The notes under the pieces are model-generated. The model was not told where the DNA came from, made no database searches, and worked only from the letters and a program-made list of their open reading frames with translations. Position numbers and translations under genes: made by a program. This document shows, piece by piece, positions 38,837 to 49,627 of a DNA stretch of 64,000 nt. Each line of letters opens with the position of its first letter. Within the stretch, counting starts at the first letter, position 1. This DNA comes from Xenorhabdus nematophila ATCC 19061 (GTDB taxonomy: Bacteria > Pseudomonadota > Gammaproteobacteria > Enterobacterales > Enterobacteriaceae): positions 558,001 to 622,000 of the forward strand of contig NC_014228.1 of assembly GCF_000252955.1 (NCBI RefSeq). The letters run 5' to 3'.

Positions 38837-39714
38837 CTCTCAATTGGGATGAGATACTCAAATTCCGTAACATGGTTTTGAGTCTCATCCTCAGAGTTTT
38901 TCCAGTCAAGATTGGTGAGGTAGTATCGCTCGACATCGCATCCCTTCCTGCGAGTGATGTTTAATTTAGGCAGGCAAACAGTGTAAACTGTGAAAAGAAA
39001 ATCCTCTACCTGGTCTTTGTCACCAAAATAACTGAATGAAATATAATTCCCCCCTGGCAGAGGAACCGGACGACTGTCTTTGGTATCAAAGGTCGCATAT
39101 TCTGGCTCTATTGCGGTGGTATAAAACACGATGTGTTCATCTTCATTTTCGACACTGAGAGTAGAATGGTGCAATCCATAAAGTCTGGGTGGCAATACCT
39201 CAGCATCTTGTAGATAGTTAATCCAAAAGTCATGCCGTAAATCCTGGCAAGCTGTTGACCATTCTTCTAATCCAAAGCTACAAGTATGCTCTGTGCCAAC
39301 AAGCAGTTTATCTTCCAATGTAACGAATTTATGGGCAGGGAGCGGTTTATTATCCAATAAAATCGGAGGACATATCCCCGTTGCACACCATTCTTCACTT
39401 CTGCGATAAGATGCAGGTGTTCGATTAAACTGTTTTTTGAAAGCCCTCGTGAAAGTTTGTTGTGAATCAAAGCGATATTGCAAAGCAATATCTAGAATGG
39501 GGCGGCTAGTTAAACGTAATGCGATAGCAGCGCGGGATAATCTTCTTGCACGGATATAAGAGCCAATTGCCTGACTTGTTACATCCTTGAACATGCGTTG
39601 CAAGTGCCACTTGGAATAACCCGCTTTTGCGGCAACGTTATCAAGGGATAGTGGACGATCTAAATTATTATCCAACCAATGCAACAGATCTCGAATAATG
39701 TTGGTTTGGTCCAT
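38833..39714 (-). CDS. rob: AraC-family right-origin-binding regulator Rob
   Basis: Transcription activator of the mar/sox/rob regulon. The 293 residues (E. coli 289) have two helix-turn-helices in the first 110 residues (SLDNVAAKAGYSKWHLQRMF and ILDIALQYRFDSQQTFTRAF) and a C-terminal GyrI-like ligand-binding domain of about 170 residues, the feature that separates Rob from MarA and SoxS. The stop overlaps that of gpmB. Confidence 0.95.
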   Translation of the reverse strand: MDQTNIIRDLLHWLDNNLDRPLSLDNVAAKAGYSKWHLQRMFKDVTSQAIGSYIRARRLSRAAIALRLTSRPILDIALQYRFDSQQTFTRAFKKQFNRTPASYRRSEEWCATGICPPILLDNKPLPAHKFVTLEDKLLVGTEHTCSFGLEEWSTACQDLRHDFWINYLQDAEVLPPRLYGLHHSTLSVENEDEHIVFYTTAIEPEYATFDTKDSRPVPLPGGNYISFSYFGDKDQVEDFLFTVYTVCLPKLNITRRKGCDVERYYLTNLDWKNSEDETQNHVTEFEYLIPIES

Positions 39715-40468
39715 ACATCTCCCTAAGTCATTAAGACAGAAAGAAAATAATATTAATATGAAACAATTTATTTGCTTGAAAAAAAAGTATTTTTATAAAA
39801 TACAGACGTTATGTAGTTTGATTGATAATCAACACCTATCTTTCTCCAAAGATAAAAAACATAAATTTTAGACCACTCACGGTCTATTATTTGGCACATA
39901 GTGGGGTTATTTTCAAATACAGCCCCTCTGCTCAATTACTTCACTGTACCGAAAAAACCTGACTTCCATTGCAGTAAGTCGTTAACTCATTGTTACATTG
40001 CATACCATTAACATAAAAATAACTTTCAAAGTACAATCTTGTTTAAACATACAGTTATTCAATAATGTTACAAATCAAGTAATAGCAAAATTAAACAAGT
40101 TTAAACTTGGAATAAATTAATAGCAGATTCGATAATATGTCAAGCTCTGTCTTGATTGATTAGGTAATTGATTGAATTATAATGAAATTACCAACAGGCG
40201 TGGTGAATATTGCTTCAGTTCCAGTAACCTTGACAACTTTCTAAAAGCGGTGTTTATGCTAGCTACAATGGCGAAAGTGGAATCAACGGCGGAGGATAGA
40301 TTTCAAGGCGACTACCTACTCGTCTTGAGCGTTTATTCAGCTATAATGCCCTGATTTTTCATTATAGATATATTTATGGTGAAAATGTTCTCATTAAAAC
40401 CATTTATTTATATTATATGTAAATGGTAGATATTTTCACTGCATTTATTCAATTCTAGTGGACGAAAT
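39715..40468. other. AT-rich spacer between rob and creA
   Basis: About 750 bp. A stretch at about 40190-40350 has more balanced composition and a 60-codon open frame, but no family was recognised and no terminator or operator stands out. It may be a relic of a lost gene. Confidence 0.4.
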
Positions 40469-40939
40469 ATGTTAACAATGAAGAAAATAGTGATAGCAGC
40501 TACCTTACTCTTTTCCCCTGTCGTTCTGCATGCTGAAGAGATCGGCTCTGTCGATACGGTATTCAAGCTTTTCGGCCCCGACAACAAAATCGTGATCGAA
40601 GCCTTTGATGATCCAGACGTTAAAAATGTCACCTGTTATTTAAGCCGGGCAAAAACAGGGGGAATTAAGGGTGGTTTAGGGTTAGCGGAAGATACATCTG
40701 ATGCAGCTATATCCTGCCAGCAAGTTGGTCCGATAGAATTGGCAGACAAAATCAAAAATTCGCCCAAAAAAGGACAGGTTGTTTTCCAGAAACGCACCTC
40801 TTTAGTGTTCAAAAAGCTTCAAGTTGTACGTTTTTATGACACTAATCGTAATTCACTGATCTATTTAACTTACTCTGACAAAGTGATCGATGGTTCCCCT
40901 AAGAACGCCATCAGTGCTGTGCCAATTATGCCGTGGTAA
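40469..40939 (+). CDS. creA: CreA family exported protein
   Basis: A 156-residue periplasmic protein of unknown function with a signal peptide ([23 protein letters not shown]). The body shows the family stretches [24 protein letters not shown] and [20 protein letters not shown]. The first ATG (40469) or the one at 40478 may be used. E. coli has creBCD between creA and arcA; those are absent here, leaving creA beside arcA. A shared terminator follows. Confidence 0.92.
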   Translation: MLTMKKIVIAATLLFSPVVLHAEEIGSVDTVFKLFGPDNKIVIEAFDDPDVKNVTCYLSRAKTGGIKGGLGLAEDTSDAAISCQQVGPIELADKIKNSPKKGQVVFQKRTSLVFKKLQVVRFYDTNRNSLIYLTYSDKVIDGSPKNAISAVPIMPW

Positions 40940-40975
40940 GCGTAAATATCCCGCTGAATAATTGGGCGTTAAAGA

Positions 40976-41012
40976 AAAAAGCCCTGATGTCATGAGACAT
41001 ACGGGGCTTTTT
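40976..41012. terminator. Bidirectional terminator between creA and arcA
   Basis: AAAAAGCCC/GGGCTTTTT stem with an interior partly paired TGATGTC/GACATAC section, placed between two converging genes. Confidence 0.82.
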
Positions 41013-41045
41013 GACAGATGCGGTATTGACCGGTAACGGTATGAA

Positions 41046-41762
41046 TTAATCTTCTAAATCACCACAGAAGCGGTAACCTTCGCCATGAATGGTTGCAATG
41101 ATTTCTGGCGCATCTGAGGTCGATTCAAAATGTTTACGAATGCGGCGGATAGTCACATCTACAGTACGATCGTGAGGCTTCAGTTCACGGCCTGTCATTT
41201 TTTTCAGCAGGTCGGCACGAGTCTGGATCTTTCCTGGATTCTCACAGAAATGCAGCATCGCACGGAACTCACTGCGTGGCAGTTTATAGTGATCACCCAT
41301 AGGACTAACCAAAGAACGGCTGTTGATATCCAGCTCCCATCCGTTGAATTTATAGCTTTCAACCTGACGACGTTCTTCGCCGGAATGACTCAGATTCATT
41401 GTCCGCGACAGCAAATTCCGTGCACGGATGGTTAATTCACGCGGATTAAATGGCTTGGTGATGTAGTCATCGGCACCGATTTCCAGACCAAGAATTTTGT
41501 CCACCTCGTTGTCACGACCCGTCAAGAACATCAACGCGACATTCGCCTGCTCACGTAATTCACGGGCAAGAAGTAACCCATTTTTACCTGGCAGATTAAT
41601 ATCCATAATCACTAAATTGATATCGTTATCTGACAGAATGTTATGCATTTCTGAACCGTCAGTGGCTTCATAAACAACATACCCTTCGGCTTCAAAAATA
41701 CTTTTAAGAGTATTACGTGTGACAATTTCGTCTTCAACAATCAAAATGTGCGGGGTTTGCAT
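41046..41762 (-). CDS. arcA: Two-component response regulator ArcA
   Basis: Anoxic redox response regulator phosphorylated by ArcB, which represses respiratory genes. The 238 residues equal E. coli ArcA. The receiver domain has the acidic pair in IVEDE, the phospho-acceptor Asp in [10 protein letters not shown] and the Lys in [14 protein letters not shown]; an OmpR-type winged helix ends in [13 protein letters not shown]. It sits upstream of and divergent from thrL, as in E. coli. Confidence 0.97.
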   Translation of the reverse strand: MQTPHILIVEDEIVTRNTLKSIFEAEGYVVYEATDGSEMHNILSDNDINLVIMDINLPGKNGLLLARELREQANVALMFLTGRDNEVDKILGLEIGADDYITKPFNPRELTIRARNLLSRTMNLSHSGEERRQVESYKFNGWELDINSRSLVSPMGDHYKLPRSEFRAMLHFCENPGKIQTRADLLKKMTGRELKPHDRTVDVTIRRIRKHFESTSDAPEIIATIHGEGYRFCGDLED

Positions 41763-42427
41763 GGTTGCTACCTAAAATCGCTAAAAAACAGAATCTGTAT
41801 GGCATAAGCTGTTATTATTAAAAGAAAAAATACTAATCTTGTTCTGAATCACAGAAAACTAGCTGATGCCCAAAATAAACGTTTTGATATGTTTTACGCT
41901 AAAAGCCAGCGTCGCTTTTTTTTGAGGGTACATACCTGGAAAAACCCGATTTAAACAAGGCACTATATTAGTCTATTAACAGCAATATAACAGCTAGTAA
42001 TGTATTTACCTGCTAAAAAAACTAACTTTTGTTGATACATATCAAAATCAATTGTAGCACGTTAACATTAATTGTAATTGTTAATTTTAATTTAGATCAT
42101 TTGTTATTAACTTGAATAAAATATGTTAACGAACGTTTCTCGTTTTGAATGTTTGGGAGAGATTAACTCAACACTCAAACGTCCAAACGAGCATGTTTTT
42201 ATCATAAAGACAAAATAATTACAAAATATGTTTTTCGTGAAATTAAATGCTAGTAAATAACGCAAATAACCAGATAATGATTTGCCATATTTGTCATATT
42301 TTGAATCATTACAATACAAAAAATGACGCTTTTTTCGGCTCTCGCCATAAAAAATATTTGACATTGACCACAGTTTAATTTAACCAATAGGGGGTCAAAC
42401 GAACCCAAAAAGACAGACAGGAAAACT
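41763..42427. other. Regulatory spacer between arcA and thrL
   Basis: About 660 bp carrying the arcA promoters and the thr promoter. Related T-rich/CGTTT motifs recur at about 42130-42190. No gene was recognised; an 85-codon open frame on the minus strand has no support. Confidence 0.45.
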
Positions 42428-42514
42428 ATGCGTCATTACAGCCCGAAAAAAATGGTTTCTACCAAAACCATCACTACGATTACCACCGGAACCTTAAGTT
42501 ACGGTGCGGGCTGA
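42428..42514 (+). CDS. thrL: thr operon leader peptide
   Basis: A 28-codon leader whose middle (VSTKTITTITTGT) contains seven Thr and two Ile codons, the regulatory amino acids of the operon. Ribosome stalling there when Thr or Ile is scarce prevents formation of the attenuator that follows 16 bases downstream. E. coli ThrL has a similar Thr/Ile-rich run. Confidence 0.95.
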   Translation: MRHYSPKKMVSTKTITTITTGTLSYGAG

Positions 42515-42530
42515 CGCATATACACAAAAT

Positions 42531-42568
42531 AAAAAAGCCCGTATCCCACAAGATACGGGCTTTTTTTT
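42531..42568 (+). terminator. thr attenuator terminator
   Basis: AAAAAAGCCCGTATC/GATACGGGCTTTTTT stem with a 6-base loop and a T-run of eight, between thrL and thrA. Confidence 0.95.
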
Positions 42569-42598
42569 GGACGAAAATCAGGCAGGAGAGAAAAGTTA

Positions 42599-45073
42599 AT
42601 GCGAGTATTGAAATTTGGGGGCACCTCAGTTGCCAATCACCAGCGAGTATTGAGTGTTGCTGACATCGCCGAGAATGAGTTATCCCTTGGGCAAGTTGCT
42701 TTGGTTCTCTCGGCACCAGCAAAGATCACCAACCATCTTGTGGCAATGATTGAAAAAACGGTTGCAGGACAAGATATTGTTTCCAATATAAGCGATGCTA
42801 CCCAAATCTTTACTGATTTACTGTCGGGCTTGAAAAAGCATCAGGCAGGGTTCGATTATGTCCGTCTAAAAGGCATTGTAGAGCGTGAATTTGCAAATCT
42901 GAAACAGATTCTGCATGGCATTTCTCTGTTGCAACAATGTCCAGATAGCATCAATGCAGCATTGATCTGTTGCGGTGAAAAACTGTCTATTGCCATTATG
43001 GAGGCAGTCTTACAGGCTCGCGGCCACCAAGTGACTGTCATTGATCCCGTCAAAAATCTATTGGCACATGGACATTATCTTGAATCCACTGTCGATATCC
43101 ATGAATCTTCTAAACGCATTGCTGAACGCAATATTCCTGCTGACCATATTATCCTGATGGCGGGTTTTACCGCGGGTAATGAAAATGGAGAATTAGTGGT
43201 ACTGGGACGTAACGGTTCTGATTATTCAGCCGCAGTGCTGGCGGCATGTCTGCGAGCCGATTGTTGTGAAATCTGGACTGATGTGGATGGTGTTTACACT
43301 TGCGATCCGAGAGCAGTTGCTGATGCCCGCTTGCTGAAAAGCATGTCATATCAAGAAGCGATGGAATTGTCCTATTTTGGTGCAAAAGTCCTCCATCCCC
43401 GCACCATTGCCCCTATCGCCCAATTTCAGATTCCTTGTCTGATTAAAAATACTGCCAATCCTGATGCGCCCGGTACTCTGATCAGTAATGGGCTGATGGG
43501 TCATGGACAAAAAGACAATGAGATGCCAATCAAAGGCATTACCAATCTGGATCATATGGCGATGATCAACGTCTCCGGCCCCGGAATGAAAGGTATGGTC
43601 GGGATGGCTGCACGGGTATTTTCCGTTATGTCCAGCAAAGGTATTTCAGTTGTCTTGATCACCCAATCTTCGTCTGAGTACAGCATCAGTTTCTGCGTAC
43701 CACAAAAAGAGTTGGCGAAAGCGCAGAAGGCACTGACAGAAGAGTTTTATCTGGAACTGAAAGATGGTGTGCTTGATCCGATTGATGTGATAAATAACCT
43801 TGCCATTATCTCTGTCGTTGGGGACGGTATGCGTACCCAGCGTGGGATTTCGGCCCGTTTCTTCTCCGCATTGACACGCGCCAATATCAATATCATTGCG
43901 ATTGCGCAGGGATCTTCTGAGCGTTCCATTTCCGCCGTCATTGAAAATAGTGCGGCAACGACAGCGGTTCGGCTTTGCCACCAAATGCTGTTTAACACCG
44001 CACAAATCGTCGAAGTCTTCGTTGTCGGTGTGGGAGGTGTCGGCAGTGCACTGATAGAGCAAATCCGTCGCCAACAGGCGTGGCTCAAACAAAAGCACAT
44101 TGAATTACGTGTCTGCGGTATTGCCAACTCCCGTGCCCTGTTGACCGATATGCAGGGTATTTGTTTGGATAACTGGCAACAAGTGCTTTCAGAAGCCACT
44201 GAGCCATTTAGCCTGAGCCGCTTGATCCGCCTTGAAAAGGAGTACCACCTTCTGAATCCGGTCATTGTTGACTGTACTTCCAATCAGGCGATTGCGGAAC
44301 AATACGCCAGCTTTCTCAGCGATGGTTTTAACGTTGTTACACCGAATAAAAAAGCCAATACATTATCTATGGGGTATTACCGCCAAATCCGTCAGGCGGC
44401 TGAGAAATCCAAACGCAAGTTCTTGTATGACACAAACGTAGGTGCGGGATTACCCGTTATCGAAAACTTGCAGAACCTGCTTAATGCAGGGGATGAATTA
44501 GTGCAATTCAGCGGCATTTTGTCGGGTTCTCTCTCCTATATCTTCGGCATGCTCGATGAAGGAATGACCCTTTCACAAGCTACCTTGCTGGCGAAAGAGA
44601 AAGGCTTTACTGAACCTGATCCACGCGATGATCTCTCCGGAATGGATGTTGCCCGCAAGCTACTGATTCTGGCACGTGAAGCGGGTTATGAACTGGAGTT
44701 AGAAGATATCCACGTAGAACCTGTATTGCCTGCTTCGTTCGATGCCAATGGTGATGTCGATAATTTCCTGCAACGTTTGCCGCAACTGGATCAGGAATTC
44801 AGCCAACGTGCAGCAGATGCAGCAGAACAAGGGAAAGTTTTGCGTTATGTTGGTCTGATTGAGCAAGGTTGTTGTACTGTGAGAATGGTCGCTGTTGACG
44901 GCAATGATCCGCTTTATAAAGTCAAAAATGGTGAAAACGCGCTGGCTTTCTATACCCGTTATTATCAACCTATCCCGCTGGTCCTGCGTGGTTATGGTGC
45001 GGGGAATGATGTTACAGCAGCCGGTGTTTTTGCTGATATATTACGCACTTTGTCATGGAAATTGGGGGTTTAA
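42599..45073 (+). CDS. thrA: Bifunctional aspartokinase I/homoserine dehydrogenase I
   Basis: Catalyses the first and third steps from aspartate to threonine. The 824 residues (E. coli 820) start with the kinase motif [17 protein letters not shown], followed by ACT regulatory domains (about 320-460) that bind threonine. The dehydrogenase has the Rossmann motif [17 protein letters not shown] near 465 and the catalytic region [21 protein letters not shown] precedes the ATG. The stop shares one base with the thrB start (TAATG). Confidence 0.97.
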   Translation: MRVLKFGGTSVANHQRVLSVADIAENELSLGQVALVLSAPAKITNHLVAMIEKTVAGQDIVSNISDATQIFTDLLSGLKKHQAGFDYVRLKGIVEREFANLKQILHGISLLQQCPDSINAALICCGEKLSIAIMEAVLQARGHQVTVIDPVKNLLAHGHYLESTVDIHESSKRIAERNIPADHIILMAGFTAGNENGELVVLGRNGSDYSAAVLAACLRADCCEIWTDVDGVYTCDPRAVADARLLKSMSYQEAMELSYFGAKVLHPRTIAPIAQFQIPCLIKNTANPDAPGTLISNGLMGHGQKDNEMPIKGITNLDHMAMINVSGPGMKGMVGMAARVFSVMSSKGISVVLITQSSSEYSISFCVPQKELAKAQKALTEEFYLELKDGVLDPIDVINNLAIISVVGDGMRTQRGISARFFSALTRANINIIAIAQGSSERSISAVIENSAATTAVRLCHQMLFNTAQIVEVFVVGVGGVGSALIEQIRRQQAWLKQKHIELRVCGIANSRALLTDMQGICLDNWQQVLSEATEPFSLSRLIRLEKEYHLLNPVIVDCTSNQAIAEQYASFLSDGFNVVTPNKKANTLSMGYYRQIRQAAEKSKRKFLYDTNVGAGLPVIENLQNLLNAGDELVQFSGILSGSLSYIFGMLDEGMTLSQATLLAKEKGFTEPDPRDDLSGMDVARKLLILAREAGYELELEDIHVEPVLPASFDANGDVDNFLQRLPQLDQEFSQRAADAAEQGKVLRYVGLIEQGCCTVRMVAVDGNDPLYKVKNGENALAFYTRYYQPIPLVLRGYGAGNDVTAAGVFADILRTLSWKLGV

Positions 45074-46005
45074 TGGTAGTCAGGGTTTATGCGCCTGCCT
45101 CTATCGGGAACGTTGGCGTCGGATTTGATGTGCTCGGCGCTGCGGTTTCTCCTGTTGATGGCTCGTTTCTGGGAGATTGTGTCTCCGTCAGTGAAGCTGA
45201 AAGTTTCAGCTTAAGTAATAAAGGACGATTTGTCGGCAAATTACCTGCTGATCCCAAACACAATATTGTCTACCAATGCTGGCAGCTTTTTTGTCAGCGG
45301 CTGGGGAAAGAGCTGCCTGTTGCCATGACCTTGGAAAAAAACATGCCGATTGGTTCTGGATTGGGTTCCAGCGCTTGTTCTGTGGTGGCGGGTTTAGTGG
45401 CATTGAATGAGTACGCTGGCTGTCCGTTTAACCGTGACCAATTGCTGGATATGATGGGAGAGTTAGAAGGGCGACTTTCCGGCGGCGTTCACTATGATAA
45501 CGTTGCCTCCTGCTATTTAGGCGGATTGCAGTTAATTTTGTCACAGGAAGCGCCTTTTTGTCAGTTGATCCCGGCGTTTGATGATTGGTTGTGGGTCATG
45601 GCTTACCCCGGCATAAAAGTATCAACATCAGAAGCCCGTGCCATCTTGCCGAAACACTATTCCCGTCAGGATCTCATTGAGCACGGCCGTCATTTTGCCG
45701 GTTTCATTCACGCTTGCCATACCCAACAATCAGCGCTGGCTGCCAAATTGATGAAAGATGTTGTTGCAGAGCCTTATCGCACACAACTCTTGCCCGGATT
45801 TGCCAATGCACGTGATGCAGTCAAAAAACTGGGTGCACTGGCATGCAGTATTTCCGGCTCAGGCCCGACCCTTTTTGCGATTTGTAACGAAATGGCAGTA
45901 GCAGAAGAAGTCGCCCAATGGCTGCAACAACATTACGTACAGAATGATGAAGGCTTTGTACATATTTGCCGTCTGGATCTCGCAGGCGCACGACAGGTGA
46001 AATAA
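45073..46005 (+). CDS. thrB: Homoserine kinase
   Basis: GHMP-family kinase that phosphorylates L-homoserine. The ATG at 45073 gives 310 residues, as in E. coli, starting [22 protein letters not shown]. The ATP loop is [18 protein letters not shown], and the C-terminal motif [12 protein letters not shown] is present. It is coupled to thrA by a one-base overlap; a start 18 bases upstream is rejected. Confidence 0.97.
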   Translation: MVVRVYAPASIGNVGVGFDVLGAAVSPVDGSFLGDCVSVSEAESFSLSNKGRFVGKLPADPKHNIVYQCWQLFCQRLGKELPVAMTLEKNMPIGSGLGSSACSVVAGLVALNEYAGCPFNRDQLLDMMGELEGRLSGGVHYDNVASCYLGGLQLILSQEAPFCQLIPAFDDWLWVMAYPGIKVSTSEARAILPKHYSRQDLIEHGRHFAGFIHACHTQQSALAAKLMKDVVAEPYRTQLLPGFANARDAVKKLGALACSISGSGPTLFAICNEMAVAEEVAQWLQQHYVQNDEGFVHICRLDLAGARQVK

Positions 46006-46007
46006 TC

Positions 46008-47297
46008 ATGAAACTCTATAACTTAAAAGACAGCAGCGAGCAGGTCAGTTTTTCTCAGGCGGTAAAACAGGGATTAGGCAAACAACAAGGGCTCTTTTTT
46101 CCACAAGATTTGCCTGAATTCAGCCGTGATGAAATTGATGAATTACTGAAACTGGATTTTGTCAGCCGTAGCCAGAAAATTCTCTCCGCTTTTATTGGCG
46201 ATGAAATTCCTGCCGAGCAATTGATGACCCGCGTTAAAAACGCCTTTGCCTTCCCTGTGCCCGTGACCAAGGTTGAAGATGATATTGCTTCACTGGAGCT
46301 TTATCACGGTCCGACACTGGCTTTCAAAGATTTCGGCGGTCGTTTCATGGCGCAAATTCTTGCCCAAATCGCGGGAGAGCAACCCGTCACTATTTTGACC
46401 GCAACATCCGGAGACACTGGCGCTGCGGTTGCTCATGCTTTTTATGGGCTGGATAACGTACAAGTTGTGATCTTGTATCCCGAAGGCAAAATCAGCCCGT
46501 TGCAGGAAAAACTCTTCTGTACACTGGGTGGCAATATTCATACTGTTGCCATCAATGGCGATTTCGACGCTTGCCAGGCATTGGTCAAACAGGCATTTGA
46601 TGATGACGAGCTGAAATGTGCCCTGCATCTTAATTCAGCTAATTCAATTAATATCAGCCGCTTATTGGCACAAATCTGTTATTACTTTGAAGCCGTTGCC
46701 CAGATCCCGGCAGAAAAACGTGAACAGTTGGTCATTTCCGTGCCAAGTGGCAATTTTGGTAACTTAACGGCGGGATTACTGGCGAAATCACTCGGATTGC
46801 CGGTAAAACGTTTTATCGCGGCAACCAATGTCAATGATACGGTTCCCCGTTATTTAGCTCAGGGTGAATGGCAGCCAAGCCAAACTATCGCAACATTGTC
46901 CAATGCAATGGATGTCAGTCAACCCAATAACTGGCCACGTATTGAAGAACTATTTAAACGCAAAGGCTGGGCATTAAGTGAATTGGCAAACGGGGTTGTG
47001 GATGATGAAACCACTCAAAGCACTGTGTGTGAGCTGGCGGGGAAAGGGTATATTTCTGAGCCACATGCTGCCATTGCTTATCGTATCCTGCGGGATCAAT
47101 TACAGGACGGGGAATATGGCTTATTCCTGGGTACAGCTCATCCGGCTAAATTCAGGGAAAGCGTTGAAGCTACCCTCGGTCAGTCACTGCCGTTACCCGA
47201 AGAATTAGCAGAAAGAGCGGATCTGGCCTTATTGTCTCACTTCCTGCCTGCTGAGTTCTCAACCCTGCGTGAATTCCTGATGGAAGAAATAACATAG
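46008..47297 (+). CDS. thrC: Threonine synthase
   Basis: PLP enzyme converting O-phosphohomoserine to threonine. The ATG at 46008, two bases after the thrB stop, gives 429 residues (E. coli 428). The PLP lysine lies in GPTLAFKDFGGRFMA, with ATSGDTGAAVAHAF and SVPSGNFGNLTAGLLAKSLG downstream. Only about 50 bp separates its stop from an IS6 element, so the normal terminator may have been displaced. Confidence 0.97.
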   Translation: MKLYNLKDSSEQVSFSQAVKQGLGKQQGLFFPQDLPEFSRDEIDELLKLDFVSRSQKILSAFIGDEIPAEQLMTRVKNAFAFPVPVTKVEDDIASLELYHGPTLAFKDFGGRFMAQILAQIAGEQPVTILTATSGDTGAAVAHAFYGLDNVQVVILYPEGKISPLQEKLFCTLGGNIHTVAINGDFDACQALVKQAFDDDELKCALHLNSANSINISRLLAQICYYFEAVAQIPAEKREQLVISVPSGNFGNLTAGLLAKSLGLPVKRFIAATNVNDTVPRYLAQGEWQPSQTIATLSNAMDVSQPNNWPRIEELFKRKGWALSELANGVVDDETTQSTVCELAGKGYISEPHAAIAYRILRDQLQDGEYGLFLGTAHPAKFRESVEATLGQSLPLPEELAERADLALLSHFLPAEFSTLREFLMEEIT

Positions 47298-47350
47298 CAT
47301 TGATCACTCCACTGATTGAAGGTGGAGTGATCCCTGACCAGACTCAATTG

Positions 47351-48160
47351 GGTTCTGTCGCATTAAGCGGTCATCAGGTAAGCTTCCCTGTTTTTGAGCG
47401 AGTCCAGAGTGATGTCCCTTATCCGAAAAGCGTTCAAACGTCTGCATTATCCTGTCGATATCATTGCCCAATGTGTTCGTGGGTACCTCGCTTATGCCTT
47501 GAGTCTGCGCAATCTCGAAGAGATGATGGCAGAGCGTGACATTGGGGTCGACCATGCCACGATACATCGCTGGGTGTTACGTTTGGTGCCCCTGCTCGGC
47601 AAGGCTTTCCGACCTTGCAAAAAGCCCGTTGGCTCCCGGTGGCGAATGGATGAAACGGACATCAAAGTGAAAGGTCAGTGGAAATACCTTTACCGGGCGG
47701 TCGATACCGACGGTCAGACGATTGACTTCCTGCTGACCGCTCGCCGCGATGCAACGGCAGCCCGGCGTTTTTTCCGTAAAGCGATACGCCAGCACGGCAG
47801 ACCCGCCGTCGTGACTATCGCTAAAAGTGGGGCCAATACCGCCGCGCTCACCCTCCTCAATGCGGAAGGTGAGCCTCAGCAGGGGATTGAAATCCGGCAA
47901 AATAAATACCTGAATAACCGCATTGAGCAAGATCACCGCAATATCAAACGTCGGATACGGTCGATGTTAGGCTTTAAATCGTTTCGCCGGGCCCAAACGA
48001 TTTTAGCGGGGATAGAGCTCGTTTCGATGCTACGTAAAGGACAATACTCACAATCAGAAGATAAGGCATTGTCACCGGCAGAAATGTTTTACCGATTAGC
48101 TGCATAAAATACAACCAACCCCACATTGACTCAGATTTTCTCTGTTAATGCGACAGAACC
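47351..48160 (+). mobile_element. IS6-family element, copy 1 (810 bp)
   Basis: Terminal inverted repeats GGTTCTGTCGCATTAA at 47351-47366 and its complement ending at 48160. A single transposase fills the element. Copy 2 at 50716-51525 has the same length, the same ends and the same encoded protein, in opposite orientation. The 8-bp flanks (CTCAATTG left, GTTTACGC right) do not match, so this copy no longer has a target duplication. Confidence 0.93.
47412..48107 (+). CDS. IS6-family transposase, second catalytic Asp replaced
   Basis: The ATG at 47412 gives 231 residues with the IS6 layout: N-terminal zinc-free helix-turn-helix (RGYLAYALSLRNLEEMMAER), then the DDE core. Asp80 (RMDETDIKVKG) and Glu172 (NNRIEQDHRNIK) are present, but the second Asp, expected in TIDKSGANTAA, is Ala137 (TIAKSGANTAA, codon GCT). 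If correct this copy cannot catalyse transposition on its own. A TTG start at 47394 is also in frame. Confidence 0.9.
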   Translation: MSLIRKAFKRLHYPVDIIAQCVRGYLAYALSLRNLEEMMAERDIGVDHATIHRWVLRLVPLLGKAFRPCKKPVGSRWRMDETDIKVKGQWKYLYRAVDTDGQTIDFLLTARRDATAARRFFRKAIRQHGRPAVVTIAKSGANTAALTLLNAEGEPQQGIEIRQNKYLNNRIEQDHRNIKRRIRSMLGFKSFRRAQTILAGIELVSMLRKGQYSQSEDKALSPAEMFYRLAA

Positions 48161-48240
48161 GTTTACGCCGCAAGCGGCGGGGAATATAACCCTCAGAGAT
48201 TTAAGCATGATTCAACGCAGATATGCTGTCTTTTTTGTTG

Positions 48241-48846
48241 TCAGGGATTGATCCACTGACTGGTGACAAGCTTACCAGCATCATTATAGGAGAACTTCGC
48301 GCGCCTATTGTCTGACCGTAATAGCTGGAACCAATCCAAAGCTTCAACCTGAAAACGCAGTATGCCGAAATTTTTCTTATCCTCAACATAATGAAGGGTG
48401 AACTGGGTGTGCGATTTATCCTCAACATCGGGGAAAGCACGCTCGTCTCCCGGTGGGCCACCAATATATGTCGAGCGAGTCCATGCGGACAGAGTTTGCC
48501 AAGCGGCCTCGGTTTCCAAAGAACCGGGAGCGTATATTTCGACTCTTCCCTTTAATCGGAGCTGAAGCCTTGTCTGCACACAGAACCCCAGGACGGTCGC
48601 ATGTGGATTCGTCGATAATTGTTCCCATTTTGGACTACGAATATCCGTATGAAATTCAAGTATACGCGCCAGTGCATCCACATCTCGTAAAACGACCATC
48701 CTCGCTTGCGGCTTGTTTTCGCTATCTGCAGCGCAAAGGTTCAGGTAACGAAAGCTCGAATCAGGGTGCTTTGCAGCTTCAGAGAGTTTAGACCATGCCG
48801 CCGTGTCAATATCAACCAGGTCAAATTGCACGGGTAACCCCTCCAT
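48241..48846 (-). CDS. Pyridoxamine 5'-phosphate oxidase-family flavoprotein
   Basis: About 201 residues from the ATG at 48846. The split-barrel FMN fold is suggested by SSFRYLNLCAADSENKPQARMVVLRDVD, TDIRSPKWEQLSTNPHATVLGF and the closing RFQVEALDWFQLLRSDNRRAKFSY. The substrate is unknown; relatives oxidise pyridoxamine phosphate or act on other amines. The start lies 26 bp inside the end of the upstream SDR gene, so the two are an operon. Longer in-frame starts up to 48933 exist but overlap more of the SDR gene. Confidence 0.8.
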   Translation of the reverse strand: MEGLPVQFDLVDIDTAAWSKLSEAAKHPDSSFRYLNLCAADSENKPQARMVVLRDVDALARILEFHTDIRSPKWEQLSTNPHATVLGFCVQTRLQLRLKGRVEIYAPGSLETEAAWQTLSAWTRSTYIGGPPGDERAFPDVEDKSHTQFTLHYVEDKKNFGILRFQVEALDWFQLLRSDNRRAKFSYNDAGKLVTSQWINP

Positions 48847-49525
48847 CAACACGGATACTCTGTCCGGTGAGATAACCTGCACCATCTGACAGCAGAAACG
48901 CGACTGTCGCAGCAATCTCTTCGGTCTTACCATAGCGCCCCATTGGCACGCTTGCGCGCTGCTCTTCGACCACAGGGTAGCTGTCTATCCATCCCGGCAT
49001 CACATTGTTTATGCGAATGTTTTTTGGCGCATACTTATCGGCAAAAAGTTTGATAAAGCTCGCCAGCCCTGCACGAAATACCGTTGAGGTTGGGAACATA
49101 TCAAGGGGCTCAAATGCCCAAGCGGTGGAAATATTAACGATAACTCCGGCTCCCTGAGCCTCCATTATCGGTGTTACCAAACGTGCCGCGCGTACCGTGT
49201 TGAGGAAATAGATTTCTAAGCCCTGATGCCATTCCTCATCGCTGAGGTCGAGGATTGGCGCGCGCGGGCCGTGGCCGGCAGAATTGATTAACGCATCAAT
49301 TCTGCCCCATTTTGCCATTGCCATATCAACAAGCCGTTGCAAATCATCATTCGATTGATTTGAGCCTGTGACGCTGATGCCTCCCAGTTCATTAGCTAAA
49401 GCTTCCCCCTTGCCTGATGAGGAAAGCACTGCAATATGGTACCCATCGTACGCAAGTTTTTTTGCAATGGCCGCCCCCATGCCGGAACCGCCACCGATGA
49501 TAAGTGCAACTTTTTCTACTGACAT
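48821..49525 (-). CDS. Short-chain dehydrogenase-like protein lacking the catalytic Tyr/Lys
   Basis: The 234 residues have a Rossmann fold with GGGSGMGAAIAKKL near 11-24 and the structural NSAGHGP near 81-87. The catalytic Ser is present (NISTAW, Ser133), but the expected YxxxK is read as STVFR (Ser147, Arg151), so normal SDR chemistry is not expected. The C-terminus SDGAGYLTGQSIRVDGG is typical. GGAGG lies 7 bases before the ATG at 49525. It is divergent from the LysR gene and precedes the flavin oxidase gene. Confidence 0.85.
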   Translation of the reverse strand: MSVEKVALIIGGGSGMGAAIAKKLAYDGYHIAVLSSSGKGEALANELGGISVTGSNQSNDDLQRLVDMAMAKWGRIDALINSAGHGPRAPILDLSDEEWHQGLEIYFLNTVRAARLVTPIMEAQGAGVIVNISTAWAFEPLDMFPTSTVFRAGLASFIKLFADKYAPKNIRINNVMPGWIDSYPVVEEQRASVPMGRYGKTEEIAATVAFLLSDGAGYLTGQSIRVDGGVTRAI

Positions 49526-49627
49526 TAGAACCTCCAATCGTGATTTTTTTCCATTATTGCATGACAGTTAATTAGGTTCGCGTTATAAATAATCCTCTTA
49601 TCATGTAGAAAAACTACTGGCTAACCT

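Noticed and set aside
40172..40354. 60-codon frame between rob and creA
   Set aside because: No start signal or family; mentioned only as a possible relic.
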